The notes under the pieces were generated by a model that did not search any database, was not told the DNA's origin, and saw only the letters and a program-made list of their open reading frames with translations. 64,000 bases of DNA from M1-B18 sp048264125 (lineage in GTDB: Bacteria; Bacillota; Clostridia; Peptostreptococcales; Natronincolaceae): the NCBI GenBank assembly GCA_048264125.1, contig JBLXDM010000002.1, positions 465,093 to 529,092 on the forward strand, in the 5' to 3' direction. The position numbers were made by a program, and so were the translations under genes. Below, one piece after another: positions 1-7,941 of this stretch. The first letter of the stretch is position 1, and each line of letters opens with the position of its first letter.

Positions 1-129
1 ATTGAGGCTCAATACACCCTTATCATTTCTGACTTCAAATTTTGCATGTCCCTTGGGCTGTTGATTTCTGTCATTTCCCAGCTCTTCGTTCTCCAGGATT
101 ACAAAGAATCTTCTATATTTTCTCTGCAT
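1..129 (-). CDS. Hypothetical protein, N-terminal 43 residues only
   Basis: This is the start of a minus-strand gene that runs off the left edge of the window. Forty-three codons are open, starting MQRKYRRFFVIL, with a good GGGGGAG ribosome binding site directly upstream. It is rich in charged residues and has no signal peptide. It follows rsmA in the same direction after a 124-bp gap and may have its own promoter. I do not recognise the family with certainty; small clostridial hypothetical proteins with a similar YRRFF start exist, but that is a loose recollection. No function is assigned. Confidence 0.6.
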   Translation of the reverse strand, partial: MQRKYRRFFVILENEELGNDRNQQPKGHAKFEVRNDKGVLSLN

Positions 130-253
130 AGCTTCTCCCCCTTCATAAAATTTCCCATCTTGTCATCATCATTAACATTATATGTATGAAGTAGGGAATT
201 GTTTACAAAAGAAGGAAGTCTATCCTTGAGATTTATATCTATACTATCAGGCC

Positions 254-1120
254 CTATTGTCTCTTTCTAGCTATTTCATTAGCCAACAGGGCAAATTCGT
301 CTAAGGAAAGGGTTTCACCTCTTCTTTTTTCATCAATATTACAGCTGGCAAAGACCTCTCTGACTAGCTCCTTGCTTAGCATAAGGCCGCCTGAGCTCAG
401 AGAGTTTAACAGGGTTTTTCTTCTTTTACCAAAGGAATCCTTCACTATGCCGAAAAATATTTCCTCACTAATCACCTTAACCCTTGGCTCCTTTAGAACA
501 TTAAGCCTGATCACACTGGAATCCACCTTTGGCTGAGGTATAAAAACAGTGGGTGGTACATTGACGATATTTTCCACATTACAATAATATTGTACCGCCA
601 CCGATAGGGCCCCGTAGTCCTTTGTACTGGGCTTAGCCTTCATCCTATCTGCGACCTCCTTTTGTATCATTATAACAATCGCCTTTATCGGCACCTTTTC
701 CTCCAGGCATTTCATTATTATAGGAGTAGTTATGTAATAGGGAAGATTTCCTATGACAGTTACTGCGCCTCCATCAAACCTCTCACTTATAAGCTTGTTT
801 AAATCTACCTTTAATACATCTGCGTTTATAATTTCTATATTGGTTTTATCCTGCAGCGTTTCCTTTAATATTGGTATCAGACTTTTGTCTATCTCTATTG
901 CGACTACTTTTTTTGCCCTATCCGTCAGCTCCTGAGTCAAGCTACCAATACCTGGACCTATTTCTATTACATTCTCCGCCGGTCCTATTTCTGCGCCATC
1001 TATAATTTTAGTTATTATATTCTGGTCAATCAGAAAATTTTGTCCCAGGCTTTTTGAAAAATGAAAATTATGCTTTGCGATGGTTTCCTTCGTCTTTCTA
1101 GGTGATGCTATTCTATCCAT
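254..1120 (-). CDS. rsmA: 16S rRNA dimethyladenosine transferase RsmA (KsgA)
   Basis: Dimethylates the two adjacent adenosines in the terminal hairpin of 16S rRNA, using S-adenosylmethionine, during small-subunit assembly. The 288-residue length is normal. The SAM-binding motif I (EIGPGIGS) is at about residues 53-60 and the catalytic NLPYYI motif of N6-adenine methyltransferases at about 125-130. The N-terminal SKSLGQNFL segment is typical of KsgA. It lies 8 bp downstream of rnmV, as in Bacillus subtilis, so the two are probably co-transcribed. The ATG is preceded by a modest GTAGGG binding site. The call is secure. Confidence 0.97.
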   Translation of the reverse strand: MDRIASPRKTKETIAKHNFHFSKSLGQNFLIDQNIITKIIDGAEIGPAENVIEIGPGIGSLTQELTDRAKKVVAIEIDKSLIPILKETLQDKTNIEIINADVLKVDLNKLISERFDGGAVTVIGNLPYYITTPIIMKCLEEKVPIKAIVIMIQKEVADRMKAKPSTKDYGALSVAVQYYCNVENIVNVPPTVFIPQPKVDSSVIRLNVLKEPRVKVISEEIFFGIVKDSFGKRRKTLLNSLSSGGLMLSKELVREVFASCNIDEKRRGETLSLDEFALLANEIARKRQ

Positions 1121-1128
1121 TATAATCC

Positions 1129-1665
1129 CTACTTTTCTAATTTTTCCAAGGCCTCTGTAAATTCATCTCTTGTTATACCGTAATTGTTTAATCTATTTAA
1201 AAATTGCTTTGCATTGCAGTAGCCAATTCCCAGCAGCTGACCCAAAAGATTTCTTCTCTCTGACGAGCCCTCAGTGCCTATTAAATAATTTTTAATTAGG
1301 TCTGTCTGGGTAAACTCCTGACTCTTCTCTATTGATTGACACCTTACCCTCTCCAGGGCCTTTAAAATGGTTTCAGGAGATGCATTCTCTATTCCGATAT
1401 TATCGCCCTTCATAGCTTCATCCCTCGATATAAAGGCATGCCTGCAGCCCGGAACCTTATCTGCAATTATCTTTCGTATTTTCTCCCCCGCAAAGTCAGG
1501 GTCTGTAAATATTATGACCCCTCTCTTTTGAGCTGCAGTCTCAATTCTCTTTATAACAGCTGGCGGCAAAGCAAAGCCCCCGGTGGTTATCATTTCAGCA
1601 TCAACTGCCCTCTTTATGGCTGCGACATCATCCTTACCTTCCACTACTATGATTTCCTTTATCAT
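1129..1665 (-). CDS. rnmV: Ribonuclease M5 (5S rRNA maturation)
   Basis: Toprim-fold endonuclease that trims precursor 5S rRNA. The N-terminal Toprim signature VVEGKDD is at residues 7-13, and the second acidic motif (FTDPDFAGEKIR) follows at about residue 53, with the two aspartates expected to bind metal. Length (178 aa) matches the family. A strong AAGGAGG site precedes the ATG. Its position just upstream of rsmA is the classical Firmicute arrangement and supports the call. Confidence 0.96.
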   Translation of the reverse strand: MIKEIIVVEGKDDVAAIKRAVDAEMITTGGFALPPAVIKRIETAAQKRGVIIFTDPDFAGEKIRKIIADKVPGCRHAFISRDEAMKGDNIGIENASPETILKALERVRCQSIEKSQEFTQTDLIKNYLIGTEGSSERRNLLGQLLGIGYCNAKQFLNRLNNYGITRDEFTEALEKLEK

Positions 1666-1791
1666 ATGTCCTCCTTAGACTTCTGTAGGCTGTTCATTTA
1701 TTAATCTAACCTATGTACTTTATTATTATAACTATTTTTGCCAGTATATCCAATGTTTAATTAGTATAGGGAATTCTTATTACAGCAGGAG

Positions 1792-1890
1792 TGCATATAT
1801 ATTTTAGTTTATACAAAGTCAAAAGTTTATCGCAGGAAACTTTTGACTTTGTATAAACATGCTGCTCAATTATTATGCAATTTCCTTCAT
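1792..1890 (+). repeat. Dispersed intergenic repeat, copy 1 (full length, long hairpin)
   Basis: One of five related intergenic sequences in this window. This copy holds a perfect 22-bp inverted repeat (arms 1807-1828 and 1837-1858, 8-nt loop), followed by the family's conserved right end, CTGCTC...TTATTATGCAATTTCCT. It sits downstream of yabE's terminator and upstream of rnmV. Size and structure fit a MITE-like or RNA-forming repeat; no coding content is seen. Confidence 0.75.
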
Positions 1891-1892
1891 GC

Positions 1893-1927
1893 TAAAAAGA
1901 ATAGATCAGATTTCTCTGATCTATTCT
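1893..1927 (-). terminator. Intrinsic terminator of the yabE-like gene
   Basis: Perfect 13-bp stem (1898-1910 with 1915-1927), loop of 4, followed on the minus strand by a run of five T. The stem overlaps the stop codon of the yabE-like gene. Confidence 0.85.
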
Positions 1928-2955
1928 AGGATGTAGACCTTTACAGTTCTTCTACCGAACCTTAATGCATCACTACGGTTTTCGAAAAATAGGTCAATTT
2001 TATTACCCTTTATGGCACTTCCCGTATCCTCAGCACTGGCATAGCCATAGCTGGAGGTTCCATCGGTGGACTCAATGTAGAGCTTTGTCCCTAAGGGGAT
2101 AACCTTTGGGTCAACTGCAACCACACCTGGTCTTACCTGTGTACCGCTTCGAGTCATTCCATAATGTGGGTCACCAGGATTTTTCCCAGTGCTTTCGAAG
2201 CCTGCATCGTATGCTGAGGCTGACATTGTAATGACCTTCTGAAATCTGGTTACCTCACCTCTTGAGGTTACCAAATAATTTAGAGTGCCCTTTTCTACAA
2301 TTTCATTTACAGCCTCCTGATGCACCTTTTCTTCAACAATCTCTCTTCCTACTTCTATTCCGTCCTCATAGACAATCCTAAATTTTACTTCCTTTAATCC
2401 TTTAGTTCCTTCCTGAACCGTTGCGGATTTTCCATGCTCTAATGAGTCGCTGTATTTCATGATTGTTTGAAAAGGTATTTCTTGATTTTCTACAAGATAC
2501 TCTTCTGATACCCGAATTATTTTAACCGTTGCACCTGCAGTCAAAGGACTGTCTAGGTCCGGCTCTATTTTGTCGTCTTCCTTTAGCTGTATATCCAGTG
2601 ATTTTAACAAATCTGTCAGATTTTCCTCTGCTGTTAATATCGTCTTTTCTTCTCCCTGGTCAATCAATTTAATTTCGAAGGCTCTACTTACAACTATTCG
2701 AGCTCCATCATCGATCTTTTCTTCTATTCCGGGTAAAACCTTGTCCTCTTCTCTAACTTCTATTCCCTGCTTGCGTAATATTGATCCAACGGTGTTGGAA
2801 AAGGTGCTTACCTCCACCTCCTGGCCATCATGGGCTATTACTACGGTTTTATGCATGCCAACCAAGGTAACCCCCATAATAAAAATTACAGCTGCAGCAA
2901 CAGCAATAAGGATTTTTTTATTTAAACCCTTTACACTGTTTATTAGACTTTCCAT
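1921..2955 (-). CDS. YabE-like secreted G5/3D-domain protein
   Basis: Predicted cell-wall-active protein of the YabE/Sps group, functionally related to resuscitation-promoting factors. One membrane segment or uncleaved signal lies at about residues 15-35. Two DUF348-type repeats follow (about 38-80 and 92-135), then a G5 domain (about 150-228), then a C-terminal 3D domain (about 245-344). The 3D domain shows the expected acidic motif AEDTGSAIKGNKIDLFF, resembling the MltA-like lytic fold. Length (344 aa) is somewhat below B. subtilis YabE. Position upstream of rnmV-rsmA matches B. subtilis. A sigma-A promoter precedes it and a terminator follows, so it is probably monocistronic. Confidence 0.9.
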   Translation of the reverse strand: MESLINSVKGLNKKILIAVAAAVIFIMGVTLVGMHKTVVIAHDGQEVEVSTFSNTVGSILRKQGIEVREEDKVLPGIEEKIDDGARIVVSRAFEIKLIDQGEEKTILTAEENLTDLLKSLDIQLKEDDKIEPDLDSPLTAGATVKIIRVSEEYLVENQEIPFQTIMKYSDSLEHGKSATVQEGTKGLKEVKFRIVYEDGIEVGREIVEEKVHQEAVNEIVEKGTLNYLVTSRGEVTRFQKVITMSASAYDAGFESTGKNPGDPHYGMTRSGTQVRPGVVAVDPKVIPLGTKLYIESTDGTSSYGYASAEDTGSAIKGNKIDLFFENRSDALRFGRRTVKVYILE

Positions 2956-3007
2956 TTCTTTTCCTCCAGTACTTTTTTTTTGGATTCGGAAGGATTATCG
3001 TCTATTC

Positions 3008-3035
3008 ATTTTATACTATATATTAAATTTGTCAA
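3008..3035 (-). promoter_or_regulatory. Sigma-A-type promoter of the yabE-like gene
   Basis: On the minus strand TTGACA (3030-3035), 16-bp spacer, TAAAAT (3008-3013), 53 bp upstream of the yabE-like start codon. Confidence 0.65.
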
Positions 3036-3164
3036 CCTTTTTTGGTTTTATGTGGTAATTCTTCCATTATAAAGTGTCTCCGACTAAGGAACTTTTTATA
3101 CAACTATGTATATGATTTTTCATTTTTCTTTTGTTATACTACTTTTACAGCTATACGAATTCAA

Positions 3165-3189
3165 GAAAAAACCTCTGAGATTTCAGAGG
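3165..3189 (-). terminator. Intrinsic terminator at the end of the surface-protein cluster
   Basis: Stem CCTCTGA (3172-3178) with TCAGAGG (3183-3189), followed on the minus strand by six T. It ends transcription coming from the coiled-coil gene at 3286-4638. The rest of 2956-3285 holds only the yabE promoter and plain AT-rich sequence; no gene is seen. Confidence 0.85.
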
Positions 3190-3285
3190 CTATTAATATA
3201 TATTTAGCTGAGAATTTTGATTGAAGAACGCTTATTTCTATTCCACCAGCTTGATCATTTCTGGCTCTATCTTTTCCTCACCCTC

Positions 3286-4638
3286 TTATGGCTCTGGTGT
3301 TCCTGGTGTTCCTGGTGTTTCTGATGTTTCTGATGTTTCTGATGTCTCTGATGTCTCTGATGTCTCTGATGTTTCTGATGTTTCTGATGTTTCTGATGTT
3401 TCTGATGTTTCTGATGTTTCTGATGTTTCTGATTCTGCGCCTGTCTCATCTCTTACTATGGCACCCGCGGAAGGTGTTGTCGATGGATTGACTAGCGGTG
3501 GTGGGTTAACCGGACCGGTGTTTGATGAAGCTTCATGAAGCTCCTTCTCAAGCCTTGTTATAGTTTCCTTCAGTGCTTTATTCTCTTCAATTAGATTTAT
3601 GTTTTCCCCTTCTAAAACCTCTGTTTTAGACATGTATTCCTCTAATGCTTGACTAAGCTCTTCCTTTTTTTCAGTAAGACTTATTTTTTCTCCTTCTAAC
3701 ACCTGTATTGTAAATTTATGTTCCTGTAATGTTTGATAAAGATTTGCTATTATAGATTTCTCTTCATTTAGTTTTGCTACTAGGTCAACAATTATATAAT
3801 AAGCTCTATCGAGATATTCCTGTAGTGCAGGGGCTATAATGCTGATAATACTGCCTTGCTCATCATTAAGTACAAATCTTTCTATAGGTACTACTTCAAG
3901 CTTCACTTCCTCTGTATTTACTTCCATAGCCTCAGCTGTTTTATGTCCACCTGCGCTTATATTTAGATCCTTCATAGGCGCATCCATTAATGCCTGTACC
4001 GGTTCCTCATTTGTCCAGCTTAAATGGCTGGCAAGATATGTAATTAATGTAGTTATTTCTTGCCTTGCTTCTTCTGTACTTTCTAAAATAGCTATGTCCT
4101 TTCTATCTATATCTTCCAGCAGCATGCTTCTGAGATGCTTGTTTGTAAAGCTTATATCGATGCTTTCATCAATGAATTGGTTAAGATATATTATACGAAT
4201 ATTTCCTGCAATTATTCTTTTTGTTAGCAGCTGTACTAATAATTCCGTATGCTGCCGTAGGTTTATATTCGTTTCAATTGGAATCTTATAGATACGATTG
4301 GCTTCAATCAAAATAGGATTGATATGCAAAGAATATTCTGAGACCTCTCCCTCAACTGAAAAATACAGCATTGCAGATCCTATAAGATTTTCTGCCCCCT
4401 CTAAAACAATATACATTGGGTTGTGTTCTTCATCTGAATTTGAGTATTCTAATCCAATAATTTTGACTATATCTTCAGTGCCGGCTGCCGTTACCTCAAA
4501 ATCAGCTCTAGCATGGCTCGTAAACCAAGAGTAGGTATCTATTGTCCCAACAAAAACTAAGCTGGTCATCACTCCTGCTACCAGAAAGCAAGTGGTTCTA
4601 AATAACAGTTTTTTAGCAGAGAATTCTTTTTTTCTCAT
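3286..4638 (-). CDS. SipW-type-signal coiled-coil protein with a C-terminal (SET)13 tail
   Basis: Exported protein of unknown function, last gene of the sipW cluster. The N-terminus has a hydrophobic stretch (about 12-32) followed by YSWFTSHA, the motif seen after the cleavage region of SipW-dependent proteins, so SipW is the likely processing enzyme. The middle has no domain I can name. About residues 300-390 are a heptad-rich coiled coil (repeats of VLEGE..I.L.E). Next comes a Pro-rich linker (TGPVNPPPLVNPS), then thirteen Ser-Glu-Thr units and a PGTPGTPEP end. The acidic, low-complexity tail looks like a wall-spanning or spacer segment. An AGGAGGTG site precedes the ATG. It lies 21 bp after the SLH gene. 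Confidence 0.8.
   Translation of the reverse strand: MRKKEFSAKKLLFRTTCFLVAGVMTSLVFVGTIDTYSWFTSHARADFEVTAAGTEDIVKIIGLEYSNSDEEHNPMYIVLEGAENLIGSAMLYFSVEGEVSEYSLHINPILIEANRIYKIPIETNINLRQHTELLVQLLTKRIIAGNIRIIYLNQFIDESIDISFTNKHLRSMLLEDIDRKDIAILESTEEARQEITTLITYLASHLSWTNEEPVQALMDAPMKDLNISAGGHKTAEAMEVNTEEVKLEVVPIERFVLNDEQGSIISIIAPALQEYLDRAYYIIVDLVAKLNEEKSIIANLYQTLQEHKFTIQVLEGEKISLTEKKEELSQALEEYMSKTEVLEGENINLIEENKALKETITRLEKELHEASSNTGPVNPPPLVNPSTTPSAGAIVRDETGAESETSETSETSETSETSETSETSETSETSETSETSETSETPGTPGTPEP
3317..3433. repeat. 13 tandem 9-bp repeats encoding Ser-Glu-Thr
   Basis: Thirteen back-to-back copies of GTTTCTGAT (plus strand), three of them carrying a T-to-C change (GTCTCTGAT), inside the 3' end of the coiled-coil gene. 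Because the unit is 9 bp, copy-number change keeps the reading frame and alters only tail length. Confidence 0.97.
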
Positions 4639-4659
4639 TAACCTATCACCTCCTCTTCT

Positions 4660-5886
4660 TTATTCTTGATGCTCAATATGGTAACCTGATAGCTTGCATA
4701 TCATTGTAAAGGCCTCTGCCCTCGTAATATAATCTGACGGCTTAAAAGTATTGTCGGGATAGCCTAAGATGATCTCATGTTGAACCCCTACCTCTACATA
4801 CTCCAACGCCCATTCAGAGATTTCTTCTCTGTCAAGGAAGCTTAGGCTCTGCTCCTCCTCGAGCTTCAGCTCAAAGGCTCTCATTAGTGCAGTTGCCATT
4901 TCCTCTCTCGTTATCAGATTGTCTGGCCTGAATACCTTACCGATAAACATTGGATAACCTTTAAATATACCTGACTGAGTTGAGGCAATAACAGAACCCC
5001 TTGCCCAGCCTGGAATCGGATCAAGATAACCTGTTAATAGTGGGCTCTTTTCCTCTAAATCTAAAGCTCTGGCAATTATTGCAGCTGTTTCCGCACGTGT
5101 TATAGTTCTCTCTGGCTGTATTGAGCCATCTGGATAGCCTTGAACTATCCCTTCCTCCATAAGGATAACAATGCAATCGTGAGCCCAGTGTTGTCCTAGA
5201 GGTATTTCAATGTCTTCAATCTCTTCATATATTTCTTCCGTATCATCATAATCGTCATCGTCATCGTCGTCATCCTGAACTGGTACTGGGTTTTCCTGCA
5301 GATTTACAATAAAATCTACGGTGGCTTTAAGCCCCTGCAGCTGATTTCCAGCTTCTTCACTCATTGTAACAGTATACCTTAAATCAACAGTATCATTTCT
5401 GCTGACATTAAACTGCTTGCCTTCTGGAAGATGATGTCCTTCAAAATTTACATTTCCAGCCTGATACAGCATGTCATAGAAGTTTCCTGTATAAATATCC
5501 TCTGCAAATAACATCAGATATCCCCGAGATATTGTAAGCTCCATATTCTCTGCATATTGCCGATACAAATCCGGGTCCACAACAGGTACATATGCATTAT
5601 CAACATATGCTTCCAACTTCATAGTGAGAGCTAGATTAGTTACCTTAATCCTATTGGAATAATTGTTTCTTAGCCTGAGAATCCCCGTTTGTTGACTGCC
5701 GGGTCCCCAGATGCCATCATTAAACATCGGATCTCCAACTGCTCCTGTGCCCATTGCTTCTACCTCTATATAAGTAGGATTATTGCTTCCGAAGGATATT
5801 ACTGTTCCATAATTAAATAGAATGGTAAAAATTATGGCAAGCACAACCAAAATACTGGTTCCCCTGAAGTGTTTTTTCATTTTCAA
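4660..5886 (-). CDS. SLH-domain surface protein of the sipW cluster
   Basis: Exported protein that probably binds secondary cell-wall polymer. The N-terminal signal (about 6-31) is followed by a beta-rich region (about 35-200, with PGSQQTGILRLRNN) resembling the camelysin/TasA-type fold. An Asp/Glu-rich linker comes next (seven D in a row at about 204). Three S-layer homology modules follow, each with the GYPDG/TRAE type signature (starting near residues 228, 290 and 350). Unlike its neighbours it lacks a clear WFT motif, so dependence on SipW is uncertain. The start has an AAAGGAGGTTG site. Likely role: anchoring the cluster's fibre proteins to the cell surface (inference from context). Confidence 0.85.
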   Translation of the reverse strand: MKMKKHFRGTSILVVLAIIFTILFNYGTVISFGSNNPTYIEVEAMGTGAVGDPMFNDGIWGPGSQQTGILRLRNNYSNRIKVTNLALTMKLEAYVDNAYVPVVDPDLYRQYAENMELTISRGYLMLFAEDIYTGNFYDMLYQAGNVNFEGHHLPEGKQFNVSRNDTVDLRYTVTMSEEAGNQLQGLKATVDFIVNLQENPVPVQDDDDDDDDYDDTEEIYEEIEDIEIPLGQHWAHDCIVILMEEGIVQGYPDGSIQPERTITRAETAAIIARALDLEEKSPLLTGYLDPIPGWARGSVIASTQSGIFKGYPMFIGKVFRPDNLITREEMATALMRAFELKLEEEQSLSFLDREEISEWALEYVEVGVQHEIILGYPDNTFKPSDYITRAEAFTMICKLSGYHIEHQE

Positions 5887-5964
5887 CCTCCTTTATTTAT
5901 AAAATTCAAAAAAAGTAAGATAGCTACGTGTTTTTAAATTTTATAAATATTGATCATGCATTAT

Positions 5965-6003
5965 TAATGGAAAGAAAGAGAGGATATCTCTTCCTTTCCA
6001 TTA
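5965..6003 (-). other. Intercistronic hairpin between fibre-protein and SLH genes
   Basis: Stem of 10 bp (5965-5974 with 5994-6003) extended by a further 5 bp after a 2-nt internal loop. No T-run follows on the minus strand, so it is more likely an mRNA-stabilising or processing hairpin, or a weak terminator, than a full terminator. It could set a higher level of the upstream fibre proteins relative to the SLH protein. Confidence 0.5.
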
Positions 6004-6024
6004 AAACATCTACTATGCCTTCAA

Positions 6025-6822
6025 TTATTTTATTTGACCGAAGGTATGTGTAAAGTTAAAATCAAGGCTTTGTCCTTGAAGAATATTTTGATTATCACTG
6101 CTGGCCATTCTTGCATAGTATACAATCGCCATTGATTCACCTGGTTGAAGGGTAGGCATAGTTGCAGGTGTTGTATAACCATTTATATAATTGCTTAGTT
6201 TTTGTTCTCCATGAATGATGTGATCAGTCCCACCGCCACCAAAACGGACTGATAATGGATCTAATTTTGCATGAAATATTTCATCCATTCGATTAGCAAT
6301 AAACTCATCTGTTTCATAAGCAAGCTCACCCTTTAGCTCTAAGTCAAACTGCTCCTGGGCTTCTTTTAATGCACTTATAAACACATTAATATTAACATAA
6401 TCATGATTATTTCTTACAGCAGAGGTAGTCCAACGTGTTTGAACTCTCATATCATTCAGGAACTTAGACTTTATGAGCTGCCCTTCTTCTCCTGAAAATT
6501 CATTTTCATTCACCAGTTGAGCCTGTAAGTGCTCTAATCTTGTAGGCAGATTGCCTGTATTTGTTACCAATAGCATCCTTGTTGCTCCCTTACCCGGTTC
6601 CCAGTAGCCTGTCCCCTGCATTCCTTCTTCGTTGCTTTCCGTATAAAACATTGGTCCTGTAATAGGTATGTCATTTCTAATATTATCTACTCTTAATATC
6701 CCCGCTTGAAATGTATTATTTGAACTTGTAGCCTGACTTGTAAACCATGCCATTGTGCCTGCTCCTGCTGCAGCAAACAATAGAGTAACAGACAGTATAG
6801 CTCCTACTAGCTTTTTATTCAT
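6025..6822 (-). CDS. TasA/camelysin-like protein with SipW-type signal (second copy)
   Basis: Predicted secreted fibre-forming or camelysin-like protein. A hydrophobic N-terminus (residues 5-24) is followed by AWFTSQATSSNNTFQAG, the hallmark of SipW-processed proteins; the same motif is in the upstream paralogue. The mature part (about 235 aa) is beta-rich with LLVTNTGNLPTRLE and LQPGESMAIVYYARM segments typical of this family. A GAAGGAAGG site precedes the ATG. It lies 100 bp downstream of its paralogue and 138 bp upstream of the SLH gene, with a hairpin between. Peptidase activity (M73 annotation) cannot be judged from sequence. Confidence 0.85.
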   Translation of the reverse strand: MNKKLVGAILSVTLLFAAAGAGTMAWFTSQATSSNNTFQAGILRVDNIRNDIPITGPMFYTESNEEGMQGTGYWEPGKGATRMLLVTNTGNLPTRLEHLQAQLVNENEFSGEEGQLIKSKFLNDMRVQTRWTTSAVRNNHDYVNINVFISALKEAQEQFDLELKGELAYETDEFIANRMDEIFHAKLDPLSVRFGGGGTDHIIHGEQKLSNYINGYTTPATMPTLQPGESMAIVYYARMASSDNQNILQGQSLDFNFTHTFGQIK

Positions 6823-6922
6823 ATTTTTACCTTCCTTCAGTAATATTTTAAATACACGATTATAGAATTAATTGTAGATTAAGAAAGGGTTAGCTTATTT
6901 ATTACTCTACCTTCAATCTATA

Positions 6923-7681
6923 TTAGTTTTGCTTGGCAATTTGAGCATTTAACCAATTAGTATGATTTGCAGCTGTTCCACTAATATAGTTCACTTGATC
7001 AAATAATGCATTAAGTGCATTAGCGTTTAGTTGTGTTGCATTTACTTGATACTCTATTTTCATGGTTCTACCCTGATAGTCATTATTAGCCAAAGGAGCA
7101 AAGCCTAGTTTGAAAGATAATCTGTAGCTGTAATCTTCTTTTAAAGCTCCCATTTGAACGCCGGCGCCGACACCCATCGCATTATCATTTAAGAAGTTCT
7201 TAAGTGTTATCACCCCTAATGTCGAATCAACAAGACCATCATAATGTCCTCCATACGTTCCAGAACCTCTTCCATTTACTATGAACTTATCGGTTGGCTC
7301 CCATTGTGAATGTTCATCAGGTTTTAAAAATTCCATTTGCATCTCTTCGATATAAATAGCCTCAGTTAATGATCTCGTCTCATCATTTAACACAAAAGTA
7401 TCGTCTGACACTATAAATTTACCGAACCATGCAAGATCCAAAGAACCATCATTTATAATATCTATTGTGATAAGTCTTGTTATATCTGAAGGCTTAAGTT
7501 TATTTACTTCATCATTCAAATTAAATGCTTCCAGTCCCCCTTGATCAAGCCTCAATGTTCCAGTAGTAAAGGTATTATCTGAGCTAGTTGCCTGACTTGT
7601 AAACCAAGCATATGACCCTAGGCCTAAACTAAAGGCTAAAACACCAATCAATAATACACTAATAATAATTTTCTTGTTCAT
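6923..7681 (-). CDS. TasA/camelysin-like protein with SipW-type signal (first copy)
   Basis: Paralogue of the next gene, 252 aa. Signal residues 5-25 are followed by AWFTSQATSSDNTFTTG. The start at 7681 is chosen because GGAGGAAATAG stands immediately before it; an upstream ATG at 7717 would add 12 residues that hold this ribosome binding site. Mature chain shows the beta-rich TasA/camelysin pattern (ITIDIINDGSLDLAWFGKF). It follows sipW by 231 bp; a possible small gene fills that gap, and its stop codon overlaps this ATG (ATGA). Likely the main structural subunit of a matrix fibre or surface layer; this role is inferred from gene order and family. Confidence 0.87.
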   Translation of the reverse strand: MNKKIIISVLLIGVLAFSLGLGSYAWFTSQATSSDNTFTTGTLRLDQGGLEAFNLNDEVNKLKPSDITRLITIDIINDGSLDLAWFGKFIVSDDTFVLNDETRSLTEAIYIEEMQMEFLKPDEHSQWEPTDKFIVNGRGSGTYGGHYDGLVDSTLGVITLKNFLNDNAMGVGAGVQMGALKEDYSYRLSFKLGFAPLANNDYQGRTMKIEYQVNATQLNANALNALFDQVNYISGTAANHTNWLNAQIAKQN

Positions 7682-7941
7682 TCTATTTCCTCCTCGATTT
7701 TTTTTGTTATTAACCATGATTTATGGTATAATAACTGTAACAATATTTTTAAAGCAGCTTGCTTTGGTGGGTTATCTTTGCAGAGATATCCCACTTTTTT
7801 GTTGAATTTGTCGAACAAATCTTCTTTTAACCACCCCTCTGCTGTATTTTTTAATCCTGTCGCGAATATAATTTTATTCGTTGCTCTATGGTTATATACT
7901 ATTGAACAGGATTTATACGCCTTGCTTTTTATCCGGTTCAA
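7678..7941 (-). CDS. Possible small protein between sipW and the first TasA-like gene
   Basis: An 87-codon open frame fills almost the entire sipW-tasA-like gap. The first usable start is TTG at 7941, inside the end of sipW, with no clear ribosome binding site; a GTG near residue 50 is an alternative. The frame ends in TGA that overlaps the ATG of the next gene (ATGA), the arrangement used for translational coupling. Composition is protein-like: basic, with LKILLQLLYHKSWLITKK and an acidic EEEIE end. In AT-rich DNA an open frame of this length outside known genes is unlikely by chance, but no homologue comes to mind. It may be real, or a remnant. Confidence 0.35.
   Translation of the reverse strand: MNRIKSKAYKSCSIVYNHRATNKIIFATGLKNTAEGWLKEDLFDKFNKKVGYLCKDNPPKQAALKILLQLLYHKSWLITKKIEEEIE

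Noticed and set aside
1..253. yabG or veg downstream of rsmA, as in Bacillus
   Set aside because: The visible 43 residues match neither protein's start.
3317..3433. Tandem repeats resembling a CRISPR array
   Set aside because: Units are 9 bp with no spacers and lie inside a coding frame.
3267..3491. Open frames on the plus strand and in the other minus frame across the 9-bp repeats
   Set aside because: They arise only because a 9-bp repeat without stops keeps every frame open; composition (FLM, HQK) is meaningless.
7742..7912. Possible second riboswitch (GEMM-like GCAAAG segments) between sipW and the TasA-like gene
   Set aside because: The GCAAAG pieces are not in the order or spacing of the c-di-GMP-I aptamer; an open reading frame explains the region better.
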